Source: Clostridiales bacterium (GTDB taxonomy: Bacteria > Bacillota > Clostridia > Lachnospirales > Lachnospiraceae). Taken from it: a stretch of DNA of 64,000 nt. Each line of letters starts with the position of its first letter. Within the stretch, counting starts at the first letter, position 1. The translations under genes and the position numbers were made by a program. Below the pieces are notes generated by a model that searched no databases, was not told where the DNA came from, and saw only the letters and a program-made list of their open reading frames with translations. The DNA is taken from assembly GCA_021199255.1 (NCBI GenBank), contig JAJQIK010000045.1, positions 169,572 to 233,571 of the forward strand. Direction: 5' to 3'. Shown piece by piece: positions 7,768 to 16,406 of the stretch.

Positions 7768-9111
7768 ATGAATCATATAACGGATATGACGCAGGGCAGC
7801 TCCCTGAAATTAATTCTCAGGTTCACGCTGCCGCTGTTGATAGGAAATATTTTCCAGCAACTATATAATATGGTAGATTCTGTGATCGTAGGCAACTATG
7901 TAGGAGCCAATGCGCTGGCGGCGGTAGGCTCCTGCGGTTCTGTCAATTTTCTGTTCTTTTCCCTGAGTTCAGGGCTTGCCATCGGTATTGGGATTATGAT
8001 CGCGCAGTACTTTGGCGCCGGAATGGAGAAGGAAATCCGCAGAACGATTATGAACGGCGCGTATCTGCTGATAGCCGCGTCTTTGATTGTCACGGTTATT
8101 TCCTGTGTGTTTGCGCCTCAGATTCTGCGGCTGCTGTCTACGCCGGATGAGATTCTTGGGGACGCTGTTATCTATCTGCGCACGATCAGCGCCGGAATCC
8201 TGTTTGTCGCCTTTTATAATGGGATTGCCGCTGTCCTGCGGGCGTTGGGAGATTCTCAGTCTCCGCTTTACTTTTTGATTTTATCCAGCATTGTCAATGT
8301 GGTATTGGATCTTGTGTTTGTACTGCAGCTTGGCTGGGGTGTGTTCGGAGTAGGGTTTGCGACGCTGATTGCACAGATTATATCGGCGGTTGCCTGCCTG
8401 ATTTACGCCTGCCTGCGCGTGTCGTATTTTAGAATCACAAGGGAGGAATGTATGCTGGATATGGACGTCGTGGGGAGAGCCTTCCGGCTGGGAATCCCGG
8501 TGGCCATACAGAATTCCATGATTGCGGTATCCTGCATCGCGCTGCAGGGAGTGGTCAATCACTTTGGCGCAACCGTAATGGCGGCCTATACGATTATAGG
8601 AAGAATTGAGCAGATTGTACAGCAGCCTTATGCTTCCCTTGGAACCGCGCTCACTAATTTTACGGGTCAGAATATTGGAGCCGGGTTGGGAGGACGTGTG
8701 AAAAAGGGATACTGGCAATGCGTATGGATGGTGCTTATCTTTAGTATCGTTCTGATACCGGTTGCGTACTTATTCGGAGAGCAGATTATCGGCTTTTTCG
8801 TCAAAGAGCCGGAGGTCATTGCGATAGGGGTTAAGGCGCTCAAGATCAACAGCCTGTGCTATTTTGCGCTGGGCATGATTTACGTGCCCCGCGCGCTCCT
8901 GAACGGATGCGGCGATACGGCGTTTGCGGTAATCAACGGATTTACGGAGGTGGCGTGCAGGATTGCATACTCGCAGATTCTTACCAGGATTCCTCTGTTG
9001 GGCTATTGGGGAATCTGGATCACTACGGCGGCTACCTGGACAACCACGGCGGTTGTCTGTGTGGTCCGCTATGCAAGCGGAGTCTGGAAGGGGAAAAAGC
9101 TGCTTGATTGA
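7768..9111 (+). CDS. MATE family multidrug exporter
   Basis: A 447-residue protein with about 12 transmembrane helices arranged as two related halves. The first half starts at LILRFTLPLLIGNIFQQLYN with the typical NMVDSVIVGNYVG. The second half has RLGIPVAIQNSM near residue 245 and FTGQNIGAGL near 315, the MATE signature. MATE proteins exchange cationic drugs or metabolites for Na+ or H+ in the cytoplasmic membrane. Start ATG 7768 is preferred because GGAGG lies 12 bases upstream; the longer frame start at 7723 begins inside a leader hairpin with a basic, unrelated translation. Confidence 0.9.
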   Translation: MNHITDMTQGSSLKLILRFTLPLLIGNIFQQLYNMVDSVIVGNYVGANALAAVGSCGSVNFLFFSLSSGLAIGIGIMIAQYFGAGMEKEIRRTIMNGAYLLIAASLIVTVISCVFAPQILRLLSTPDEILGDAVIYLRTISAGILFVAFYNGIAAVLRALGDSQSPLYFLILSSIVNVVLDLVFVLQLGWGVFGVGFATLIAQIISAVACLIYACLRVSYFRITREECMLDMDVVGRAFRLGIPVAIQNSMIAVSCIALQGVVNHFGATVMAAYTIIGRIEQIVQQPYASLGTALTNFTGQNIGAGLGGRVKKGYWQCVWMVLIFSIVLIPVAYLFGEQIIGFFVKEPEVIAIGVKALKINSLCYFALGMIYVPRALLNGCGDTAFAVINGFTEVACRIAYSQILTRIPLLGYWGIWITTAATWTTTAVVCVVRYASGVWKGKKLLD

Positions 9112-9151
9112 TGGAGAGGGCGCTGAATACAGGCGAAAGACAACAAACAAA

Positions 9152-9181
9152 AAACCGGAAACAAGGGAATGCTTCCGGTTT
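9152..9181 (-). terminator. Intrinsic terminator of tRNA-Pro
   Basis: On the minus strand AAACCGGAA and TTCCGGTTT form a nine-base-pair stem about ten bases after the tRNA, followed by a T-rich run. It lies in the gap after the MATE gene and could also stop plus-strand transcripts weakly. Confidence 0.75.
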
Positions 9182-9190
9182 CGTCCATAA

Positions 9191-9264
<74 letters not shown>

Positions 9265-9282
9265 TTGTAAAGGACAATTATG

Positions 9283-9312
9283 ATAATACAACATTTTCAG
9301 ATGACTTGTCAA
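9283..9312 (-). promoter_or_regulatory. Promoter of tRNA-Pro
   Basis: Minus-strand TTGACA (9307-9312) and TATTAT (9283-9288) with an 18-base spacer, about 20 bases upstream of the mature tRNA 5 prime end. Confidence 0.7.
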
Positions 9313-9363
9313 TGTTTCTTTTAGAATGAATGATTTATTTTGTAGAAAAGCGGAGGGCGTAAA

Positions 9364-11295
9364 ATGGGAGATTTAAAGCTGGTGAAGAAATTTGAGATAG
9401 GAGAGGGGTTTTTTGACCGCTATGAGAAGCTGGTAAGGGACGTAGTGCTTCCATATCAGGAAAAAGCGCTAAAGGATCAGATTGAGGGCGCGGAGAAAAG
9501 TCACTGTATTGAGAATTTTCGTATGGCGGCTGAAAAGCTTAAGACCGGCCGGTGTGACGGGGAATTTTACGGAATGGTATTTCAGGACAGCGACGTGGCG
9601 AAATGGCTGGAGGGAGCGGCGTATTCCCTGGCACAGAACCCGAATGAGGAACTGGAGAAGCGGTGCGACGATATCATTGAGCTGATCGGTGAGGCACAGC
9701 AAAAGGACGGCTATCTGAATACCTATTTTACCGTGAAGGAGCCCGGCAGAAGATGGACGAATCTCCATGAGGCGCATGAGCTATACTGCGCGGGTCATAT
9801 GATAGAAGCGGCGGTGGCTTACGCGGAATGTACCGGCAAATCCCGTCTGCTGGATATTATGTGCGGTATGGCGGATCATATTTACAGGCATTTTATAGAA
9901 GAGGGCGCGGAAGGGTATCCGGGACATCCTGAGATCGAGCTTGCCCTGATGAGACTCTACCGCTGCACCAGGGAGAATAAATACAAAGAGCTGGCGCTGC
10001 ATTTTATTAATATACGCGGCGTGGACAGCCACTATTTTACCAAAGAAAGAGAAAAAAGGGGCTGGAGCGTATGGGGGGCTCACCCGGAAGATGTGGAATA
10101 TGCCCAGAATGGAGCGCCGGTCAGAAAACAGGATAAAGCGGTGGGGCACGCGGTGAGGGCGGTCTACCTTTATACCGGCATGGCGGACGCCGCTATGGAA
10201 ACCGGAGACAGGGAATTGACGGAGGCGTGCAAAACCCTCTGGAATAACATTACCCAGTGCAGGATGTATGTTACGGGAGCCATTGGTTCCGCCTACGAGG
10301 GGGAGGCTTTTACCAGGGATTACCACTTACCCAATGATACGGCATACGCGGAAACCTGCGCCGCTATCGGCTTGATCTTCTTTTCCAATAAAATGCTTTA
10401 TCTGGAGAGAAACGGTAAATATGCGGACGTCATGGAACGGGCGTTATATAACTGTGTGCTGGCGGGAATGCAGTTGGACGGAACAAGGTTCTTTTATGTG
10501 AATCCGCTGGAGGTACTGCCGGGCATTTCCGGGGAAGCCCAGACACATAAGCACGCCCTGCCGGTTAGACCCAAATGGTTTGCCTGCGCCTGCTGCCCGC
10601 CCAATGTGGCAAGACTGTTGGCGTCCATTGCCGAATATGCGTGGCATGTGACTCCGGAAACGCTGTTTTCCAACCTTTTTATCGGGGGAACGCTGGATCT
10701 TCGGGACAGCCTTGGCGGGAAGATTACATTGGAGACAGAATATCCCTATCATAACAGAATAAAATATCATTTCGAACCGGAGAAGGAGACGATGACGGTA
10801 TCCCTCGCTATCCGTATTCCCGCCTGGAGCCGGGAAGCGACAATTCTTGTAAACGGCAGGCCTGTCCAATGTGCGGTACAGGACGGTTATGCGTATTTGC
10901 AGGGAAGCTTTAGCGCCGGAGACGTGGTGGCGGCGGAATTTGACCTGTCTGTCAGAAGGGTCTATACCAGCAACAAGGTATCCGCCAATACCGGAAAGAC
11001 GGCAATACAGAGAGGCCCTTTGATCTATTGTATCGAAGGCGTTGATAATGAAAATGATATTCTGTCCGTCAGCCTGAAAAAGGACGGGGCGATAAGAGTC
11101 AGCGAATATCTGCCGGATAAGCTGTGCGGTATTTGCGAGCTGTATGCAGAGGGATATCGGGAGACGGTGAGCGATGACCTGTACAGCTTTGAGGCGCCCT
11201 CCGCAGAGGAATGTCAGGTAACGTTAGTCCCCTATTATACCTGGGGCAATCGCGGACTGAACCAAATGAGAGTTTGGATTCCGGAGAAAAAATGA
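9364..11295 (+). CDS. Glycoside hydrolase family 127 (beta-L-arabinofuranosidase type)
   Basis: A 643-residue cytoplasmic enzyme (no signal peptide) of the DUF1680/GH127 family, which releases beta-linked L-arabinofuranose from plant glycoprotein or arabinan oligosaccharides. The unusual zinc-thiolate active site is visible. GEAF places the acid/base candidate at Glu314. ETC gives Glu330 and Cys332. CACCPP gives Cys408, Cys410 and Cys411, with Cys410 the likely nucleophile. Spacing between these groups nearly equals that of the characterised Bifidobacterium enzyme HypBA1 (Glu322, Glu338, Cys340, Cys417, Cys418). The start has a GGAGGG site. A GH3 gene follows 41 bases later, so the two are probably one operon for import and breakdown of arabinose-containing glycans. 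Confidence 0.92.
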   Translation: MGDLKLVKKFEIGEGFFDRYEKLVRDVVLPYQEKALKDQIEGAEKSHCIENFRMAAEKLKTGRCDGEFYGMVFQDSDVAKWLEGAAYSLAQNPNEELEKRCDDIIELIGEAQQKDGYLNTYFTVKEPGRRWTNLHEAHELYCAGHMIEAAVAYAECTGKSRLLDIMCGMADHIYRHFIEEGAEGYPGHPEIELALMRLYRCTRENKYKELALHFINIRGVDSHYFTKEREKRGWSVWGAHPEDVEYAQNGAPVRKQDKAVGHAVRAVYLYTGMADAAMETGDRELTEACKTLWNNITQCRMYVTGAIGSAYEGEAFTRDYHLPNDTAYAETCAAIGLIFFSNKMLYLERNGKYADVMERALYNCVLAGMQLDGTRFFYVNPLEVLPGISGEAQTHKHALPVRPKWFACACCPPNVARLLASIAEYAWHVTPETLFSNLFIGGTLDLRDSLGGKITLETEYPYHNRIKYHFEPEKETMTVSLAIRIPAWSREATILVNGRPVQCAVQDGYAYLQGSFSAGDVVAAEFDLSVRRVYTSNKVSANTGKTAIQRGPLIYCIEGVDNENDILSVSLKKDGAIRVSEYLPDKLCGICELYAEGYRETVSDDLYSFEAPSAEECQVTLVPYYTWGNRGLNQMRVWIPEKK

Positions 11296-11336
11296 TATAC
11301 TATTAGAAAAAACCAGACGAAAGGATACATAGCCTT

Positions 11337-13571
11337 ATGAGACCAGGTGCAAAAATGGATAGCAGGAAAATAGAAAAAGAAATTGATAAAATCATGAAAA
11401 AGCTGACCTTAGATGAAAAGCTTGCCATGATCCACGGAGCCACGCTTTTTAAATCGGGCGCTGTAGAGAGATTGGGGATTCCGGGGATATCGACTTCTGA
11501 CGGCCCTATGGGCGTCAGGGCGGAATTTATGGGCGACAGATGGATTCCAGCAGGGAATAATGACGATATGGTGTCTTATCTGCCCAGCAACAGCGCGCTG
11601 GCGTCCACATGGAATACGGTACTGGCTCATGATATGGGTCATGTGCTGGGGGCGGAGGCAAGAGGACGGGGGAAGGATATGATTCTGGCGCCGGGCATTA
11701 ATATAAAACGTGACCCCAGATGCGGCAGAAACTTTGAGTATATGAGCGAGGACCCTAAGCTGACCGCAACTCTTGCGGCGCCCTTTGTCCAGGGCATACA
11801 GGAGAACGATGTGGCGGCGTGTGTGAAGCATTTTGCGGTAAACTGTCAGGAAACAGACCGTCTGATGGTGGACGAGGAAATTGACGACAGAACGCTGTAT
11901 GAAGTATATCTGCCCGCGTTTAAAGCGGCAGTACAGGAGGGCAACGCTTATTCTGTAATGGGCGCTTATAATAAGATCAACGGACAGCATTGCTGTGAGA
12001 GTAAGAACCTGCTGGATCTGATCCTGCGCCATGAATGGGGCTATGACGGGGTTGTAATCAGCGATTGGGGAGGCGTCCACAAGACCAGGGAGGCGGCGGA
12101 GTGTTCGATGGATTTGGAGATGTCCGTATTCCCTGATTTTGAAAATTATAAATTTGCCAATCCGCTCAAGGAATGTATTCAGAAGGGGGAGGTTTCTGAA
12201 GATCGAATAGACGCCAAGGTTCGTAATCTTCTGCGTATGATGTATCGTCTTAAGATGCTTGGAAAGCAGAAGGAGAATAGAAAAACCGGCGCTTATAACG
12301 CGCCTGAGCATCGGGAGGCGATTCTGCGTACAGCGGAGGAGTCCATGATTTTATTAAAAAACGAGAAGAATACGCTTCCGCTGAATAGGAAGAAAATCAA
12401 AAAGCTGGTGGTAGTCGGCCAGAACGCGGCGAAGATCCATTCAGATGGCGGCGGAAGCGCTGAGATTAAGGCATTATATGAGATTTGCCCGTTGATGGGG
12501 CTTAAGATGTACTTAGGGGGCAACGTGCAGGTAGAATATGTGAAGGGCTACCATGTGCCGGACAAGCCTAAGACCTTTGAACAGAACTGGCAGGCGGCCA
12601 GCCTGGACGAGTTGGAAAACACGACGGTAGGACAGGCGGTCAGAGATGAGGAGCATACGGAAGAGAACCATCGAAAAGGGGAAGAGGAAAGGCTTGCCCG
12701 GATAGAGGAGGAGAAAGCGGAAATTCATGAGAAGAACGAGAAGCTTTTCGCGCAGGCTCTAGAGGCGGTGAAGGACGCCGACGCGGTGATTTTTGTGGGC
12801 GGTTTAAATCACGATATAGACAGCGAGGGCTTTGACCGTTCCGATATGAAGCTTCCTTATGAACAGGATATTTTAATAGAAGAGCTTCTGAAGGTCAGAG
12901 AGGATATGATTGTGGCGCTGATTGGCGGCGCTCCGGTAGAAATGCCATGGAGAAACAAAGCGCAGACTATTCTGTGGAGTTATTATGCCGGAATGGAGAC
13001 GGGGAATGCGTTTGCCAGAATTATATTCGGGGAGGTGAATCCTTCCGGAAAGCTGGCGGAGACTTTTCCGGTTCAATATGAGGATTGCGCGACCGGGCAG
13101 AACGGGCAGTTCGGCAAATGGGGCTCAATTAAGCTGGAGGAAGGGTTGTACTACGGTTATCGGCATTTTGACCGTCAGCGAATCGCGCCCGCTTTCTGCT
13201 TTGGGCACGGATTGTCCTATACCAGCTTTGAATACAGCGGGCTGTCCATGATAGCAGAGAAGGGTAAAAATGTAAAGCTGACCTTTACGGTTAAGAATAC
13301 CGGCAAAAGAGCCGGCGCTGAAATCGCCCAGGTATATGTTGCGCCTATTTCCCCGCAGGCAGATCGGCCGGTCAAGGAGCTGAAAGCGTATGCCAAAATC
13401 GAACTGGCGCCGGGAAAATCCAGGAAGGTCAGCCTTACGTTAACGCAGGAGGATTTTGCATATTTTGACGTACATTTGCATGATTTTATTGCCGACGCAG
13501 GGGATTATGAGATTCTGGTGGGCGCTTCCTGTCAGGATATCCGCTTAAAGGGCATTGCCACGTTGGAGTGA
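11337..13571 (+). CDS. Glycoside hydrolase family 3 (beta-glucosidase-like)
   Basis: A 744-residue cytoplasmic GH3 enzyme. The N-terminal TIM-barrel domain (about residues 15-300) contains GVVISDWGG with the nucleophile Asp243 and the substrate-binding CVKHFAVN. The second alpha/beta domain starts near ESMILLKNEKNTLPL and includes GGLNHDIDSEGFDRSDM, where the acid/base usually lies. A charged coiled segment (about residues 420-475) is inserted in it. The C-terminal ~100 residues form the fibronectin type III-like domain (VKNTGKRAGAEIAQVYV). GH3 members cleave beta-glucosides, xylosides or arabinosides; the neighbouring GH127 suggests a plant-derived substrate but does not fix it. ATG 11337 has AAAGGA upstream; ATG 11355 is an alternative. 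Confidence 0.92.
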   Translation: MRPGAKMDSRKIEKEIDKIMKKLTLDEKLAMIHGATLFKSGAVERLGIPGISTSDGPMGVRAEFMGDRWIPAGNNDDMVSYLPSNSALASTWNTVLAHDMGHVLGAEARGRGKDMILAPGINIKRDPRCGRNFEYMSEDPKLTATLAAPFVQGIQENDVAACVKHFAVNCQETDRLMVDEEIDDRTLYEVYLPAFKAAVQEGNAYSVMGAYNKINGQHCCESKNLLDLILRHEWGYDGVVISDWGGVHKTREAAECSMDLEMSVFPDFENYKFANPLKECIQKGEVSEDRIDAKVRNLLRMMYRLKMLGKQKENRKTGAYNAPEHREAILRTAEESMILLKNEKNTLPLNRKKIKKLVVVGQNAAKIHSDGGGSAEIKALYEICPLMGLKMYLGGNVQVEYVKGYHVPDKPKTFEQNWQAASLDELENTTVGQAVRDEEHTEENHRKGEEERLARIEEEKAEIHEKNEKLFAQALEAVKDADAVIFVGGLNHDIDSEGFDRSDMKLPYEQDILIEELLKVREDMIVALIGGAPVEMPWRNKAQTILWSYYAGMETGNAFARIIFGEVNPSGKLAETFPVQYEDCATGQNGQFGKWGSIKLEEGLYYGYRHFDRQRIAPAFCFGHGLSYTSFEYSGLSMIAEKGKNVKLTFTVKNTGKRAGAEIAQVYVAPISPQADRPVKELKAYAKIELAPGKSRKVSLTLTQEDFAYFDVHLHDFIADAGDYEILVGASCQDIRLKGIATLE

Positions 13572-13740
13572 GACCTGGCAATTCTTTGCGTGGAATAACA
13601 TAAAAAAGCGTCTTTGGGTATATTTTTGTAATCGCAGGACATCCTAATAACAGAGCAATTGTTAAGCTGTTTATATAATAGTAGAAAGGATGTAACTGCG
13701 GGAGCGTTTGTTCCCTCCTGTTACAAAGGGACAGAGAAGA

Positions 13741-13980
13741 ATGGATTATAATGATTTACCCATTGGCTTAGGGCTGGCGTTTGCCACGAATCGCGCGGCA
13801 ATGGATCGATTTGTGGATATGACGGATAATGAAAAGGAAGAATTTGTTGAGAGGAGCCGCAGCGTCATGTCCAAAAGTGAAATGGAACGTTTGGTGGGTT
13901 CTCTGGCGCAGGATGATGAGGAGCCGGAGCTTCACATGGAGGATGTAAAGGATATTTTTAAAGGCCCCAGCATTGGTTAG
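13741..13980 (+). CDS. Small conserved hypothetical protein (79 aa)
   Basis: A 79-residue acidic, helical protein, MDYNDLPIGLGLAFATN at the start, then MTDNEKEEFVERSR and an acidic tail. Similar short proteins occur next to housekeeping genes in clostridia; no function is known to me. ATG 13741 is preferred because AGAGAAG lies just upstream. It ends 30 bases before cca and is probably cotranscribed with it. Confidence 0.65.
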   Translation: MDYNDLPIGLGLAFATNRAAMDRFVDMTDNEKEEFVERSRSVMSKSEMERLVGSLAQDDEEPELHMEDVKDIFKGPSIG

Positions 13981-14009
13981 GGCGAGGGCGGAAGGAGCCG
14001 TTACAGGGT

Positions 14010-15332
14010 ATGAGGATAAAGCTGCCTGATAAAGTGCATAAGATTATAGAAATCCTGCAGGCAGCAGGATATGAAGCGTATGCGGTAGGCGGCTGCGTCA
14101 GGGATTCTGTTTTGGGCAGGGAACCCAACGACTGGGACATTACTACTTCGGCGAAACCGGAAGAGACGAAAGCCCTTTTCCCAAGAACGATAGATACCGG
14201 TATCCAGCATGGTACGGTAACGATTATGATGGACAGGGAAGGGTTTGAGGTGACCACCTATCGTATTGACGGAGAATATGAGGACAGCCGTCATCCTAAG
14301 GAAGTGATCTTTACAGCCAGTCTGCGGGAGGATCTTAAGAGGCGTGATTTTACGGTCAATGCCATGGCTTATAATGAACAGGATGGGCTGGTGGATATTT
14401 TCGGCGGTATGCGGGATATGGAAGAGGGCGTGATCCGGTGCGTAGGAGACGCCGGAGAGCGGTTTACGGAGGACGCCCTGCGTATGCTGCGGGCAGTGAG
14501 GTTTTCGGCACAGTTGGGATACCGGATTGAGGAAAGCACCGCGAAGGCGATGAAAAAGCTGGCGCCTGCCCTGCGGAAAATCAGTGCGGAAAGGATTCAG
14601 GCGGAGCTGGTTAAGCTGGTCGTTTCCTCCCATCCCGATTACCTGCGGATTGCCTATGAAACAGGGATTACTAAGGAAATTTTGCCGGAATTTGACCTTT
14701 GTATGGAGACGCCTCAGAATAATCCCCATCATTGTTATAACGTGGGCGAGCATATTTTACATTCCATGCTGGAGATAGAAGCGGACAAGGTACTTCGGCT
14801 GGGGATGCTTTTTCACGATATTGGCAAGCCGCAGACGATGACCGTTGATGAAGAGGGGATTACTCATAATAAAAGACATCCGGTGGTGGGTCAGGAGATG
14901 ACCAGAAATATTCTGCGCCGGTTAAAATTTGATAACGATACGATTGATAAGGTATCTAAGCTTGTCTTGTATCATGATCAGCGGATTCCGTTGACAGATG
15001 TGGGAGTCCGGCGTGCCATAAACCGCATGGGAGAAGATATTTTTCCCATGATACTGGCGGTAAACCGCGCGGATATTCGCGCCCAGAGCGATTATCAAAG
15101 AGAAGAAAAGCTGCGGAAGCTGGCCTACATAGAGAAAACATATACGGAGATTTGTAAGCGGAAGGAAGCCGTCAGCCTGAAAGATCTGGCGGTAAACGGC
15201 AGCGATCTGATTGCGCTGGGGATACAGCCGGGCAGGCAGATCGGAGAAACGCTGCGGGAGCTGCTGGAGCTTGTGCTGGAGAATCCGGAACTGAATCAGA
15301 AGGAAGAGCTGCTGAAAAGATGCAGGAGATAA
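14010..15332 (+). CDS. cca: CCA-adding enzyme / poly(A) polymerase family nucleotidyltransferase
   Basis: A 440-residue enzyme that adds or repairs the CCA end of tRNAs. The class II nucleotidyltransferase head is clear: VGGCVRDSVLGREPNDWDI with the metal-binding D-x-D, then RRDFTVNAMAY and the ERFTEDALRMLRAVRF neck motif. An HD domain follows (LGMLFHDIGKP, near residues 265-280), as in many Firmicute CCA enzymes. The tRNA-Pro in this window lacks an encoded CCA, so such an enzyme is needed. AGGAG lies upstream of ATG 14010. Confidence 0.95.
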   Translation: MRIKLPDKVHKIIEILQAAGYEAYAVGGCVRDSVLGREPNDWDITTSAKPEETKALFPRTIDTGIQHGTVTIMMDREGFEVTTYRIDGEYEDSRHPKEVIFTASLREDLKRRDFTVNAMAYNEQDGLVDIFGGMRDMEEGVIRCVGDAGERFTEDALRMLRAVRFSAQLGYRIEESTAKAMKKLAPALRKISAERIQAELVKLVVSSHPDYLRIAYETGITKEILPEFDLCMETPQNNPHHCYNVGEHILHSMLEIEADKVLRLGMLFHDIGKPQTMTVDEEGITHNKRHPVVGQEMTRNILRRLKFDNDTIDKVSKLVLYHDQRIPLTDVGVRRAINRMGEDIFPMILAVNRADIRAQSDYQREEKLRKLAYIEKTYTEICKRKEAVSLKDLAVNGSDLIALGIQPGRQIGETLRELLELVLENPELNQKEELLKRCRR

Positions 15333-15392
15333 ATTCATACTTTTCCACCCCTATTCATAAGATAAGATAGACGAGAAAGCGGGGGTGTTCGT

Positions 15393-16388
15393 GTGAATGA
15401 CAGATCTGTCAGTTTATTAGACCAATATGAAATAGAGATCAATCGCACTTGGAAAGGCCGGGGAGCGATTCTGTGTGAATCGGATCAGGGCTTACTGATT
15501 ATGAAGGAATATACCGGACCGGCGGAAAAGGTTAAATTTCAGGATTACCTGTTAAAGCATATTCAGGAAAGCGGCACAGTCCGGACGGAAACGATTCTTA
15601 AAACCAGGGAAGAGGAGCTGGTCGTTTATGATCAGGACAGGGTTGCCTATATCGTAAAGACCTACTGCAATGGCAGGGAGTGTAATCACAGAGAACCCAG
15701 AGAGTGCGCTCAGGCAGTGGAAACGCTGGCGAAGCTGCATAAGGCCTCCGATCTGTCAGGGAGTCCGGTGCTCGAAAACCAGCCGATTTTCCGGATTGAC
15801 AGGGAATATGAGAAGCATAACAAGGAATTGAGAAAGGTAAGAAAGTTCCTGCGGGGCAAAAGCCAGAAGGCGGATTTTGAGATTTATCTGATGCGGCACT
15901 ATGATTATTTTTTGGACACGGCCTTGCAAATTACGGAAGAATTGCAGTATGATTCCCGTGAGAAGGATTCTTACGAATTTCCTATTGTATGTCATGGAGA
16001 TTACCAGTATCATAATATTATACAGACGGAAGAAGGAAGTATGCTGGTTAATTTTGAGAAATGCGTAAGGGATTATCCTGTCAGGGATCTGTATTTGTTT
16101 CTGCGCAAATTACTGGAAAAAAATAATTGGTCGCAGACGCTTGGGAATATGCTTTTAGAGAGTTATAATAGAGAAAAGCCATTAACGGACAGGGATTACA
16201 GACAACTGTATTATCGGTTCGCATATCCTGAGAAATTCTGGAAGATCGTGAACTTTTATTATAATACCGGTAAGGCGTGGATTCCTGACAGAAATATGGA
16301 GAAAATAGAGAAGTTATTTGCACAGGAGCGGGAAAAACAGCTTTTTCTGGAAAGCGTATTCAGACCGCAGGGATTCGTTGTCAGGTAG
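15393..16388 (+). CDS. CotS-family spore coat / aminoglycoside phosphotransferase-like protein
   Basis: A 331-residue kinase-fold protein starting at GTG 15393 behind GGGGGTG. The catalytic-loop-like motif VCHGDYQYHNII (about residues 200-211) and the following MLVNFEKC, where Asp is replaced by Asn in the usual D-F-E position, place it in the CotS/YsxE-like group of the aminoglycoside phosphotransferase superfamily. These proteins sit in or help assemble the spore coat. The N-terminal lobe has LLIMKEYTGP with a plausible ATP-contact lysine. The altered metal-binding residue suggests weak or absent kinase activity, which is inference. Confidence 0.75.
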   Translation: MNDRSVSLLDQYEIEINRTWKGRGAILCESDQGLLIMKEYTGPAEKVKFQDYLLKHIQESGTVRTETILKTREEELVVYDQDRVAYIVKTYCNGRECNHREPRECAQAVETLAKLHKASDLSGSPVLENQPIFRIDREYEKHNKELRKVRKFLRGKSQKADFEIYLMRHYDYFLDTALQITEELQYDSREKDSYEFPIVCHGDYQYHNIIQTEEGSMLVNFEKCVRDYPVRDLYLFLRKLLEKNNWSQTLGNMLLESYNREKPLTDRDYRQLYYRFAYPEKFWKIVNFYYNTGKAWIPDRNMEKIEKLFAQEREKQLFLESVFRPQGFVVR

Positions 16389-16406
16389 AAAGGATAAGGG
16401 TTTCCT

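Noticed and set aside
11409-12311. Antisense open frame (300 codons) opposite the GH3 gene
   Set aside because: No ribosome binding site and no family resemblance; the sense strand is certain.
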